Of a DNA stretch of 64,000 nt, positions 56,201 to 64,000 are shown piece by piece. Each line of letters starts with the position of its first letter. The first letter of the stretch is position 1. The DNA is from Clostridium cellulovorans 743B (GTDB lineage Bacteria > Bacillota > Clostridia > Clostridiales > Clostridiaceae). Made by a program: the position numbers and the translations under genes. The stretch is from NCBI RefSeq assembly GCF_000145275.1, contig NC_014393.1, positions 4,216,001 to 4,280,000 of the forward strand. Direction: 5' to 3'. The notes beneath the pieces were generated by a model that saw only the letters and a program-made list of their open reading frames with translations, was not told where the DNA came from and made no database searches.

Positions 56201-57520
56201 TTAAATAATTAATGCGTTTATTTCTTTTCGAAGCTTTTCTTCTGACTTTCTATGATGATTTAAAAGTACAGTAGTTAAATCTTCTAATATGTTGATTGCT
56301 CCATTGAAGCCTATATAGCTTCTATTTAAAATAATATTATCTACTTCTGGGCATGAAACTACTTGCAAAGGAATATTTAAGGCTTCAGAAATACTTTTTT
56401 CCAAAGAACTTCCCAAAATCAATTCAATGTCATTAGCTTTTAGGATATCTTCAATCTCATCAAAATCTTCCGCATAATATACATTTTCTTCACTTTTCTC
56501 ATTTTCTAAAGCTTCCTTCGCTTCTTCGCCTATTGGATCTGTAAAAACTTTCACTCCAGTAGATAATCCAAGGGTTTTGGTTAAGAAACTACTTATTCCG
56601 TTGACTATACTCTCATCACCGACAATGCCGTAAGTTTTATAAAAATTATAATCAACATATAAACTGAAAATATTATTAAGATAATATTCTTCTTTCTTCT
56701 TTTCATTATTGATAAACTCTCGGGCTTTTTCTTTGTCCAAATCTAATATCTCCACTACTTCACTAATAAACTTCGCAGTGTCATGTGCACCTACTGGATT
56801 AGCTTTTAGTGTTAAAAATGGAATCCCATAATTCTTTTTAAGGTTTTCTCCAACAGCTATTCCCCATTTAGAAAAAACTAAATTTAATGCAGCTGAAGGA
56901 ACATCCTTCCACTGTTCTATTCCTTGTCCAAATCCAAATAGAATATTAGCTTTTAAACCTATAGCTTCAAGTATCCTTTTTAGTTCTTCTAGATTACCTA
57001 TCCAATTTATATCTTGGCCTGGTATAATTCCAAATATATTTACTAACTTTAGATCTTTTTCAGTATTTACTTTAGTTACCTGTGGAAGCTGATTTATTAT
57101 TGCATTTACAACTCCTTCATAACCTAAATGAGTTTTCCCTTTAAAACCTGGAGCCTTAAAATATATCACAGGCTCACCTTGTTCTTGTGCTTCCTTTGCC
57201 ATTGTAATTACATCATCCCCAACAAGTTCTGAAGAACATCCACTTAAAGCAACATATAAATCTCCCTCAACAACTTTTACAGTATTCTTTATTTCCTCTC
57301 TTAGTCTTGATCCTCCACCAAAAATAACTTGTTTTTCTATGATATTCGTTGATGGAATATCAAAACCACTATGACTACTTACCCTATTGACTAGTGCTTG
57401 TTGAATAGTACAACCAGCTGTTGAATGTACTATAGGCACAACTCTATGGACTTCAGATAGCACATTAATAGCACCTTGCAGTGCACAACTATTGCGAGAT
57501 TTTTCTAATCCTTGTGACAT
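56201..57520 (-). CDS. NifK-like subunit of a nitrogenase-type reductase
   Basis: Component-1 subunit of 439 residues. It has the three cysteines of P-cluster positions: Cys12 (RNSCALQG), Cys37 (HSTAGC) and Cys95 (ALSGCSSELVGDD). The 25-residue spacing of the first two equals that of Azotobacter NifK Cys70-Cys95, and the third matches Cys153. A fourth Cys lies in QVVSCPEV. It starts one base after the NifD-like stop, with AGGAGG inside that gene's end. The N terminus is far shorter than in true NifK. It could equally be called NifE- or NifN-like. It should pair with the NifD-like protein next to it. Confidence 0.85.
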   Translation of the reverse strand: MSQGLEKSRNSCALQGAINVLSEVHRVVPIVHSTAGCTIQQALVNRVSSHSGFDIPSTNIIEKQVIFGGGSRLREEIKNTVKVVEGDLYVALSGCSSELVGDDVITMAKEAQEQGEPVIYFKAPGFKGKTHLGYEGVVNAIINQLPQVTKVNTEKDLKLVNIFGIIPGQDINWIGNLEELKRILEAIGLKANILFGFGQGIEQWKDVPSAALNLVFSKWGIAVGENLKKNYGIPFLTLKANPVGAHDTAKFISEVVEILDLDKEKAREFINNEKKKEEYYLNNIFSLYVDYNFYKTYGIVGDESIVNGISSFLTKTLGLSTGVKVFTDPIGEEAKEALENEKSEENVYYAEDFDEIEDILKANDIELILGSSLEKSISEALNIPLQVVSCPEVDNIILNRSYIGFNGAINILEDLTTVLLNHHRKSEEKLRKEINALII

Positions 57521-57521
57521 A

Positions 57522-58934
57522 CTATTTCACCTCCTGTTTTATATACCAATTGGTGCTCTTCTTTAGCCAAGCTTCCTTGTATGGTAGTTGTTCTTCATAT
57601 AATAGTGTTGCATTATTATCAGTAGCTTCCTTACCTCTTATAGCGGATTTAACTAACTTCACTAAGTTCTCATCTCCGTTAAATCCATAGAGTGCTGATT
57701 TACCAATAGATATAGGTATAACTCCAAGTTTCGCAGCCCATGAGGTTTTGTAAGGTGACCCAATATAAATATCTGGCTTTAACTTATATAAAATATTAGC
57801 TACTTCAAAAGTTTGTCCACTAGCAACATGAATAGGTAAATCATACTTTAACCCTTCCAGTTTGCCTTTATTAATTTCATCTACCTCATCCACTGTTAAT
57901 CCTATAACGTCTCCCCCAAGTTCCTTAATCAAGGACACTAAACTGATTCCTATAGAAGTTGGCAAATCTATGTAAAACTTTAACTTTGATAAAGGCGCTT
58001 CTTCAATTAGTTTTCGTTTATTCAAAGCTTCCTTATCTATGATTTTTCTTGCAACATCTGTAACATTGAACAATTCAGAAACTAGCGAAAGCCACTTTTC
58101 TGTGTTTTTTCTTCCTATAGGAATTACAGAACTTATATACGGAACATTATAATGTTCCTCTAGACCTCTTCCGAGAAAATACCCTTCGTCATCATTTAAT
58201 GCAATAGATACCTTTGCTCTTGAAGCTTTTTTTATATCCTCATATCTTGAAAACTTTGGAATAGTATTTGTATTTATCCCTAATTCTTTAAGAAACAAAA
58301 GAATCTCAATAAGATTTCTATTATTCTCTGATACAGAAATTAAATTTAAAAAGTTCTCCTTTTCGTCTTCCTTGTTTCCATTAACTAAATATTTACCGAT
58401 GGCATGAAGCACCACATCATATCCATTTATTGCAGTTTTAGATTTAAATCCATCTGTAAAAATCGGTACTATTTTAGTTTCTAACTCTTCCTCAAGTTCT
58501 AAAACAACTGCACTAATATCATCATTATTTATTGCTACTACAGCAGTAGCTAAAACAAAGATTATTTTAGGTTCATGTTTCTTATAAGCTAAAGTAATAG
58601 TCTCTCTTAACTTCTCATCTCCACCTAAAATAGTATCTCTTTCATTTAAATTAGTTACATACCAGCTTGATTTACTTCCCTCTGCAAAGTAGTGGATTTT
58701 TGAGGTACTGCAACCTGCTGGACCATGAATCACTGTAACAGAATCCTCTATATCTAAAATTGCTTTTAATGCATAAATTACTTCATCATATGTAGCTTCT
58801 GAAAAAGTTCTTATATTTTGTCTATCTTCCTCTTCTTTAACAAGCTTATGAGCTGTTCCTACATAAGCACTTAAGGTACTTAATCTTTTCTCTCTTCCTT
58901 GAAGCTTATTACCATTAAACAAACTCATGAACAT
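57522..58934 (-). CDS. NifD-like subunit with a single cysteine
   Basis: Component-1 subunit of about 470 residues. The only cysteine in the whole protein is the one in VIHGPAGCS (about residue 75), at the NifD Cys88 position. The Cys62 position is not Cys (region RTFSEATY), and the Cys154 position reads VLATAVVAINNDD. The FeMo-cofactor ligands are missing too: there is no Cys275 counterpart, and His442 aligns to Tyr in SALYGFNGD. Core signatures TNLNERDTILGGDEKL and IASGQTFEV-like segments keep the nitrogenase fold. It starts 8 bases after the NifH-like stop; the exact start (GTG 58937, ATG 58934 or ATG 58928) is uncertain. Confidence 0.85.
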   Translation of the reverse strand: MFMSLFNGNKLQGREKRLSTLSAYVGTAHKLVKEEEDRQNIRTFSEATYDEVIYALKAILDIEDSVTVIHGPAGCSTSKIHYFAEGSKSSWYVTNLNERDTILGGDEKLRETITLAYKKHEPKIIFVLATAVVAINNDDISAVVLELEEELETKIVPIFTDGFKSKTAINGYDVVLHAIGKYLVNGNKEDEKENFLNLISVSENNRNLIEILLFLKELGINTNTIPKFSRYEDIKKASRAKVSIALNDDEGYFLGRGLEEHYNVPYISSVIPIGRKNTEKWLSLVSELFNVTDVARKIIDKEALNKRKLIEEAPLSKLKFYIDLPTSIGISLVSLIKELGGDVIGLTVDEVDEINKGKLEGLKYDLPIHVASGQTFEVANILYKLKPDIYIGSPYKTSWAAKLGVIPISIGKSALYGFNGDENLVKLVKSAIRGKEATDNNATLLYEEQLPYKEAWLKKSTNWYIKQEVK

Positions 58935-58942
58935 CACTCTCC

Positions 58943-59815
58943 TTATATACCAAGACTGCCCTCAACAACTCCTGTTTGGTTATCGTAAATTTTGTCGCCC
59001 CATTCTCTTGCCCAATCTCTCAACTCACTTACACCTAATGGATTTGGAACTACTAATTCTTCATTAGTTGCGATATGTTTTGCCAAGTCTCTGTATATAT
59101 CTGCATGTTCAGCCTTTGGATTTGCTTCAATTACTGTTTTACCAAATAATTCACTCTGAGAAACCACTAAAGAGCGAGGTATATATCCAGCTACATTAGT
59201 ACCTGTCTTCGATGCAAAATCATCTACTATTGCTTTTGAATATCCAGCTGTTAAGCCATTTGCAATAACTCCACCAAGCTTTGCTCCACCTGATGGTGCA
59301 TATTTATTTATAGCTTTAAATAAATTATTAGCTGCGTAAATTGCCATAAAGTCAGATGAACTAACTACATAAGCTCTATCAGTAATTCCATCTCTTATAG
59401 GAACTGCAAAACCACCGCAAACAACATCACCTAAGACGTCATATAAAACATAGTCAGGTTTATATTCTTCAAAAAGATTTAAATCTTGAAGTAAGTTTAC
59501 TGCAGCATTAATTCCTCTCCCTGCACATCCTACTCCTGGAACTGGTCCGCCTGATTCGATACAAAGTATTCCACCATACCCTACAACTGATACATCTGAC
59601 AAGTGTACCTTTTTGCCTTCTCTCATACTATCTAAAACCGTTGGCAAATAATTATTTCCTCTAAGAGTATTAGTAGAGTCACTTTTTGGGTCACATCCTA
59701 TTTGAATAACCTTATATCCAGCCTCTGCTAATGCTGCACTTATATTAGAAGTTGTAGTTGATTTACCAATACCTCCTTTTCCATAAATAGCTATATGTTT
59801 TCCTATCTTACTCAT
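58943..59815 (-). CDS. NifH-like electron-donor ATPase
   Basis: Dinitrogenase-reductase-like protein of 290 residues that would deliver electrons to the D/K-like subunits using ATP. P-loop GKGGIGKST (about 12-20), switch I DPKSDSTNTL, the two cluster ligands Cys97 (PGVGCAGRG) and Cys133 (DVVCGGF), and Arg100, the residue that is ADP-ribosylated in some nitrogenase reductases, are all there. So the [4Fe-4S] bridge is intact. The first gene of the operon, with GGGAGAG upstream. It lacks nothing needed for activity. Relatives include NifH, BchL, CfbC and MarH. Confidence 0.93.
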   Translation of the reverse strand: MSKIGKHIAIYGKGGIGKSTTTSNISAALAEAGYKVIQIGCDPKSDSTNTLRGNNYLPTVLDSMREGKKVHLSDVSVVGYGGILCIESGGPVPGVGCAGRGINAAVNLLQDLNLFEEYKPDYVLYDVLGDVVCGGFAVPIRDGITDRAYVVSSSDFMAIYAANNLFKAINKYAPSGGAKLGGVIANGLTAGYSKAIVDDFASKTGTNVAGYIPRSLVVSQSELFGKTVIEANPKAEHADIYRDLAKHIATNEELVVPNPLGVSELRDWAREWGDKIYDNQTGVVEGSLGI

Positions 59816-59882
59816 GATTGCTCTCCCTTCTGTGCTAAGTTTACTTCAATTACTACTTTTCACATATGTTTTGTATGTTATT

Positions 59883-59971
59883 ATTGTATGTTGCACCCTA
59901 TAAGATGTCAATTCATCTTACCTAATAGATATATTTTCACGTAGATAAAAGTAAACTTTATCCTATAGGGT
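59883..59971 (-). promoter_or_regulatory. Promoter of the nitrogenase-like operon with an inverted operator
   Basis: On the minus strand TTGACA (59906-59911) and TACAAT (59883-59888) are 17 bases apart, so expression should not need sigma-54 as many nif operons do. TATAGGGT lies in the spacer (complement at 59895-59902) and its exact inverse, ACCCTATA, lies upstream (59964-59971). A related CTATTAGGTAAG lies between (59917-59928). These look like operator sites for an unknown regulator. Confidence 0.65.
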
Positions 59972-60107
59972 TCTAAGTTCAAACCTTAATTTCTCATTGA
60001 GAATTTTTTTATCCTTATAATGTTTTCTATAAAAAACTTCCTTACGTACTCAAAGTATCAGAATTACGAGGATAAATAAATTTTTGAACATTAAACTCTT
60101 TGTATTT

Positions 60108-61142
60108 TTATTTTTTATTAAATTCTTCTAAGGCTTTTTCATAGTAGCTATTATCAACAAAATCATCTACATTTACATCCTTTGCAGTTAGATTTTGCTC
60201 ACGTAAAAATTTATTTAGATTTTTCAGCTTTGCCACAGAACCTTCATCTATATCTAAAGTAAAGAAGTTAAATTTTCCTTTATCATAACTATACGCTTCT
60301 TTTATAGCTTCTACCGGATATCCTGCTTGAGCCATTATCTTATATGATTCTTCTGGATTTTTAATAACAAACTCTTTAGCTCTTAACAAGGCTTTTATAA
60401 TTGCCACTGGAACATCTGGATTTTCCTTTATATAAGCAGTTTTCCCAACAAAGACTGTTTGGTTTGCATACTCTGGTTTATCGACGCTTGAAATTACAAT
60501 TCTTCCTAGCCCCTCCTTCACAAGCTTTTGTGCTATTACATGGCTGGTTACATATCCATCTGCATTTTTAGATGAAAATGTTGATTGTGCTTCTGCAACT
60601 ACATTTAATACTTCTACATCCTTCTCACTTACACCATGCTCTTTAATTATGTTTCCGAAATATTGTTGATAAATTGTTCCTTTTCCAACTATTATCTTTT
60701 TACCTTTTATGTCCTCTACAAATTTAATATCTGAATCTGGTTGCACAACAAGATCCATATTATACTCATTATTAGTAATTGCAAGGATCTTAACATCTTG
60801 CCCCTTTGACCTTAATACTGTTGGTGGTAAATCTCCATAATGTGCAACATCAATGCTTCCTCCAACAAAAGCTTCATTTACTGCAGGTCCTGCTGCTGGA
60901 AAATTTATATATTCAACTTTATATCCTTTCTTTTCTAATTCTTCCTCGATAAACTTCTTATCTTGTGCTACTCCAGCAAGTTCTCCTAAGAAATTACTTG
61001 TAGTTGCACTTCCTAATCTAACGACCTTTTGTGAACTTGTATCCCCTTGTTTTTTTACATTTGATTCCTGCTTCTGTCCGCAACCTACTAAAGCTAACGT
61101 TGACGTTGCCAATATTAAAATTGTTGCTATAACTTTTTTCAT
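60108..61142 (-). CDS. Sulfonate/nitrate/taurine-type binding lipoprotein
   Basis: Solute-binding protein of 344 residues of the SsuA/TauA/NrtA group. A signal peptide with lipobox LALVGC puts lipid on Cys21. The mature part has typical elements: VRLGSATTSNF, AFVGGSIDVAHYGDLPPTVL, DLVVQPDSDI and VGKGTIYQQYFG. The last helical part ends in KALEEFNKK. It has its own 5' region and a 290-bp gap before the NifH-like gene, which has its own promoter. It should serve the permease and ATPase at 54.5-56.1 kb, since no other such set lies here. The ligand is unknown; organosulfonates or sulfate esters are inferred. Confidence 0.9.
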   Translation of the reverse strand: MKKVIATILILATSTLALVGCGQKQESNVKKQGDTSSQKVVRLGSATTSNFLGELAGVAQDKKFIEEELEKKGYKVEYINFPAAGPAVNEAFVGGSIDVAHYGDLPPTVLRSKGQDVKILAITNNEYNMDLVVQPDSDIKFVEDIKGKKIIVGKGTIYQQYFGNIIKEHGVSEKDVEVLNVVAEAQSTFSSKNADGYVTSHVIAQKLVKEGLGRIVISSVDKPEYANQTVFVGKTAYIKENPDVPVAIIKALLRAKEFVIKNPEESYKIMAQAGYPVEAIKEAYSYDKGKFNFFTLDIDEGSVAKLKNLNKFLREQNLTAKDVNVDDFVDNSYYEKALEEFNKK

Positions 61143-61243
61143 AATAATCGCTCCTCTATATATCTAATTATAAAAATCTTTCAACTTCTAGACTGACTTA
61201 TTTTTCACCCTGAATACATATACAAAAATGTCTGTATATAGCT

Positions 61244-61288
61244 AACTCGACTTGAGCAATAACTTTAAATTAATGCTCAAGTCGAGTT
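61244..61288. other. Strong hairpin upstream of the binding-protein gene
   Basis: Perfect 15-bp arms AACTCGACTTGAGCA and TGCTCAAGTCGAGTT around a 15-base loop. On the minus strand no T-run follows; on the plus strand TTCTTATTTC follows. It lies about 100 nt upstream of the binding protein start, possibly in its 5' leader or at the end of the preceding transcript. Confidence 0.6.
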
Positions 61289-61432
61289 CTTATTTCAAAT
61301 ATCTAGGTGAAAATTATAGATATTTATAAATATCTATATTTAACTTTTTAACATATTTCACTAAATAACACTTCATTATTTAAAGCTACTTTTACTCTCT
61401 AAAGTTACTTCTAGTAAGTACGCCTACTGAAT

Positions 61433-61873
61433 TTATACTTCTATTATTCTGATTTTTTCATCTGGATTTTCTTTTGAAAAATCTAGAACCTTTATTTGCT
61501 TAGGTGTTATTTTATAGATATTATGAGTTTCTTTTGATGCCTTTAGTTTTGGTCTTCTTTCTGCTATAAATTTAAAACCTTCATTAAAAGCTTCTTCATC
61601 CTCCAAATTTTCTGCTATACCTTTTATTTCTACATTGATGAAATTAGGCATTTTTTGATTTTCATGTTGGAACAAAAGTGATATATTGTTATTTTCCTCA
61701 ATCTGCTTTACTTTGTTACTTTTCTTAGCTGTTGAAAAATAAACTGTAAATTCATCTACTCCATACCCTCCAATGGCTCTTAAGTTAGGATTGTTTTCTG
61801 AATCCACAGTAGCTAATATGGCTGAAGGACTATTAGCTATATACTCTTTAATTTTTTTATTGCAACTTGACAT
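61433..61873 (-). CDS. Pyridoxamine 5'-phosphate oxidase-family protein
   Basis: Flavin-binding split-barrel protein of 146 residues. Motifs include AILATVDSENNPNLRAIGGYG, VYFSTAKKSNKVKQIEENN and a domain end with PKQIKVLDFS. Members are FMN- or F420-linked reductases with many substrates. It lies between the radical SAM gene and the binding protein gene on the same strand, with gaps of about 290-320 bp on both sides, so cotranscription is unsure. Confidence 0.88.
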   Translation of the reverse strand: MSSCNKKIKEYIANSPSAILATVDSENNPNLRAIGGYGVDEFTVYFSTAKKSNKVKQIEENNNISLLFQHENQKMPNFINVEIKGIAENLEDEEAFNEGFKFIAERRPKLKASKETHNIYKITPKQIKVLDFSKENPDEKIRIIEV

Positions 61874-62190
61874 TTTATTTCCCCCTTTTTTACATATTAT
61901 AGGTTTTAAATGTTAAATCTTGATGTTATCCTAATATAGCTAGCTCAAATTTTTTAAATCATCTTCATAACCGCTAGTATCTATATTTCATAGTTTTATA
62001 TCATACCCTAGAACTCTTTGCCCTTTGTTTTTTTATAGCTTATTAAAAACCTAGAAGAATTAATGGTTCATACATGTTCACTAAGTTTATTTGTATTAGT
62101 TAGACTTAATCATGTAACCCCATCAAAATAAAATGCTTTTATCTGAGGTGTAATTCTTTCCATTAATGCTATAACTTGATCCTGTAATTT
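61874..62190. other. Intergenic region
   Basis: About 315 bp between the radical SAM and PPOX-like genes. Only AT-rich DNA is seen. The segment 62100-62190 has no T-tract hairpin, so I cannot say whether the radical SAM transcript ends here. Confidence 0.35.
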
Positions 62191-63369
62191 TTATACTAAG
62201 CCTTCTTCCACTCTAAAAATATCGTGAATTAAGGTATCTGCACTAGCATTTGCATCATTTAATTCATCCCAAGTAACTCCATACTTTCTGTATATAGCAA
62301 CAGTTTTAGTAGCTACCTCAAAATGCCACTCTGGTCTAGGTGTACGATGTCCCTCAAGAGCTGAGCCTACATTTACATTCCATTGGCTAGGGCTAGCTAT
62401 TACACCTCTTGATACAAGATATTCAACAGCTTCAAGTATCGATGACTTAGGTTCAAGTCCTGATACAAAAGTTGATCTTACTTTAAATTTTCCAAAGACT
62501 TTTAATGCATATTCAATAGCATTTAACCAGTTTTCTCTTCCGCCACATTCTTCACTTTTACCTGGGCAAATAGTTTTAAATATGTTTTCATCCCAAACTT
62601 CTAAGTTAATTGCCACAGTTCTGTATCCAGCCTCTTTATATTTATCAAAAACACTAAAATCCAAAGGTGCACCAATAGTAGCTGTTCCGTTGAAGTCTTG
62701 TAATCCAGTGTATTCTTTTATAGCTTCAGCAACATCTATATAATAATCAACTTCTCTTCTTTCTGGTATGAATCCCCCACTGATTGTTACCTTATTATTT
62801 CCTTCTTTATATGCAGCAGCCACAGTTTCACCTATCTGCTTTGCAGTTTTCCATTTTATATTTTGACTCTCGGCATATAAATCTTTAGTGGCATTTATAT
62901 TACAGAATAAGCAATCCTTACCTTTGTCCTTTAAGGCACATTCATTGCTATAAGCTACAAACACATGATTATATCCATAATCTTGCGCTACTGTTGCCAT
63001 TGAAGTTCCATCAGAGGTCTTTAAACTGTAATAATTAGGTCTTTTCTCAAAGATGACCTTATCTATTATCAGCTTGTCTCCGTCAAACAACTGGAATCTT
63101 CCATCATTATATTTAAGAGAATATTGACTACCTTTATCCCAATGAAAACCAACACGGAATCCCTTTGGTAAGATTATACATGCTGGAAAATCAATTCCCG
63201 TATGCCCATGATGATCAACTGCAAATAAAGCATTTACCTGTTCCTTTATAGTGCCACCTAAATCTAAATTTTTAAATATATCAGGATCAACATTGATTCC
63301 TTCAACCAATAATTGATTCTTTAATCTTAACTCCTCGTAAAGAACTGTTTTTCTTTCATCTGTACTCAT
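62191..63369 (-). CDS. Radical SAM protein with CX8CX2C cluster motif
   Basis: Predicted radical S-adenosylmethionine enzyme of 392 residues. The cluster motif reads NECALKDKGKDCLFCN, with eight residues between the first two Cys instead of the usual three. A GGE-like segment follows (VTISGGFIPE), then strands of the partial TIM barrel (YRTVAINLEVWDE, KFKVRSTFVSGLEP, WNVNVGSALEG). Two extra Cys lie in ICPGKSEECGG. The first 130 residues form a different domain of unknown type. It is not NifB. TGGAAGT precedes the ATG. Substrate unknown; a link to the nitrogenase-like operon is inferred from position only. Confidence 0.85.
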   Translation of the reverse strand: MSTDERKTVLYEELRLKNQLLVEGINVDPDIFKNLDLGGTIKEQVNALFAVDHHGHTGIDFPACIILPKGFRVGFHWDKGSQYSLKYNDGRFQLFDGDKLIIDKVIFEKRPNYYSLKTSDGTSMATVAQDYGYNHVFVAYSNECALKDKGKDCLFCNINATKDLYAESQNIKWKTAKQIGETVAAAYKEGNNKVTISGGFIPERREVDYYIDVAEAIKEYTGLQDFNGTATIGAPLDFSVFDKYKEAGYRTVAINLEVWDENIFKTICPGKSEECGGRENWLNAIEYALKVFGKFKVRSTFVSGLEPKSSILEAVEYLVSRGVIASPSQWNVNVGSALEGHRTPRPEWHFEVATKTVAIYRKYGVTWDELNDANASADTLIHDIFRVEEGLV

Positions 63370-63617
63370 ACTTCCACCCCTTATTATTTTTTATAATTAT
63401 CTTACTTATTTATAATGTATTACTTAAAAAACTACTATCATATCTTTAAATATCTCTGAACAAACTCTCTTGTACTAAACGCATAATACTCGTACATAGT
63501 AAATACTTGTCTGCAAAATTTCAACACTCAGAAACTCAAATATATTTGCTACTTCATTCCACATAAAATAATTGAATTTAGCCAATTTATTTTTGAAAAC
63601 ATAATTAGCTCTAATGA

Positions 63618-63999
63618 TTAAGAAATGTTTTTGACTGCCTTCATTTCCACTGCCCTACTTTTAGTTAAGAATAGATAACTTAACACCAATAAAAGTATTG
63701 GTATATAAGTTAGGAAAATAAACTTATAACTAAGCGCGTCTCCAATAAATCCACCAAACATTGGTCCAAAAGTAGTTCCTATTCCCGTACAAGCTGATAG
63801 TGCACTTGATACCTTCCCTTTTTTCCCCTTTACATTTCCTAAACTAGAATAAGTCACGATATTTAATAGCCCTGTACCAGCACCAAGTATTATTATGCCT
63901 AAAAAAATCACCCAAATATTTTGAGATGTTCCTATACCTAATAATCCTAATGCCATTGCTAAAAGACTTATTATATACAATGTCTTCCTACTATATCTG
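63618..63999 (-). CDS. Major facilitator superfamily transporter, C-terminal part
   Basis: The frame is open to the window edge, so the gene starts beyond it. About 127 residues are visible, with four membrane helices and the loop GNVKGKKGKVSSALSACTGIGTTFGPMFGG between the second and third, which fits helices 9-12 or 3-6 of an MFS drug or sugar exporter. The substrate is unknown. Confidence 0.75.
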   Translation of the reverse strand, partial: RYSRKTLYIISLLAMALGLLGIGTSQNIWVIFLGIIILGAGTGLLNIVTYSSLGNVKGKKGKVSSALSACTGIGTTFGPMFGGFIGDALSYKFIFLTYIPILLLVLSYLFLTKSRAVEMKAVKNIS

Positions 64000-64000
64000 T

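Noticed and set aside
56201..59815. A true nitrogenase (N2-fixing nifHDK)
   Set aside because: The NifD-like protein lacks two P-cluster Cys and both FeMo-cofactor ligands, and no nifB, nifE or nifN gene is nearby.
62191..63369. NifB-type cofactor biosynthesis protein
   Set aside because: NifB carries CX3CX2C; the CX8CX2C here and the unrelated N-terminal domain do not fit.
1..64000. tRNA, rRNA, CRISPR arrays, prophage genes
   Set aside because: No conserved rRNA blocks, no cloverleaf ending in a T-loop, no regularly spaced repeats and no phage structural genes were seen by eye; a short divergent tRNA could still be missed.

Overview
The window is AT-rich DNA that reads as a strictly anaerobic Firmicute, most likely a Clostridium in the broad sense. 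Supporting signs are strong AGGAGG-type ribosome binding sites, frequent TTG and GTG starts, a fused GshAB glutathione synthetase, bacteriohemerythrin, an NADH:rubredoxin-type reductase, an S-box riboswitch and secreted or surface plant-polysaccharide enzymes (GH74, GH2). No rRNA, tRNA, CRISPR array or prophage was seen. Species was not assigned.

Layout. 1-8.4 kb: end of a CorC-type CBS protein, lgt, a two-component system, a GNAT protein and a MacA/MacB-type efflux operon whose adaptor has three tandem lipoyl-like repeats. 8.4-12.2 kb: a coiled-coil M23 hydrolase and a Cache-type chemoreceptor. 12.4-15.5 kb: a copper/thiol operon (csoR-copZ-gshAB). 15.6-18.7 kb: a GH74 xyloglucanase. 19-25 kb: an ABC-2 exporter, a rhodanese and a second MacAB-like operon. 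25.4-27.8 kb: a chemoreceptor and a hemerythrin. 28-38.9 kb: a sulfur/amino-acid region with a polar amino acid ABC transporter, an M20 amidohydrolase, an intact IS982-family insertion (7-bp target duplication), cysK, then a SAM-I riboswitch leading a cystathionine lyase/synthase, a MalY-type C-S lyase and a flavodoxin. 39-45.5 kb: an NAD-related cluster (NrtR-like regulator, PRPP-synthetase-like protein, nicotinamidase-like protein, NAMPT-like protein) with redox and Nudix genes. 45.7-51.6 kb: a second two-component system, a decayed ThiF/MoeB gene and a GH2 enzyme.

The most interesting segment is 51.9-63.4 kb, all on the minus strand. A separately encoded sulfonate/nitrate/taurine-type binding lipoprotein (60108-61142) is followed by a tight run of NifH-like, NifD-like and NifK-like genes, then the matching permease and ATPase, an arylsulfotransferase-family protein without a signal peptide, a small unknown gene and a short-chain dehydrogenase, ending at a hairpin terminator. 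The NifH-like protein keeps all expected ligands. The NifD-like protein has a single cysteine and neither FeMo-cofactor ligand. The NifK-like protein has all three P-cluster-position cysteines. This 3+1 pattern predicts one simple [4Fe-4S] cluster at the subunit interface and no nitrogenase cofactor, so it is probably not a nitrogenase. I infer a reductase, related in design to DPOR, CfbCD and methylthio-alkane reductase, acting on an imported organosulfur or sulfate-ester compound. Upstream on the same strand are a pyridoxamine-phosphate-oxidase-like protein and a radical SAM protein with an unusual CX8CX2C motif.

These parts may connect. The sulfur-scavenging genes at 28-38 kb would process the sulfide or thiols that such a reductase could release. 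That link is inference from gene content, not shown by the sequence.
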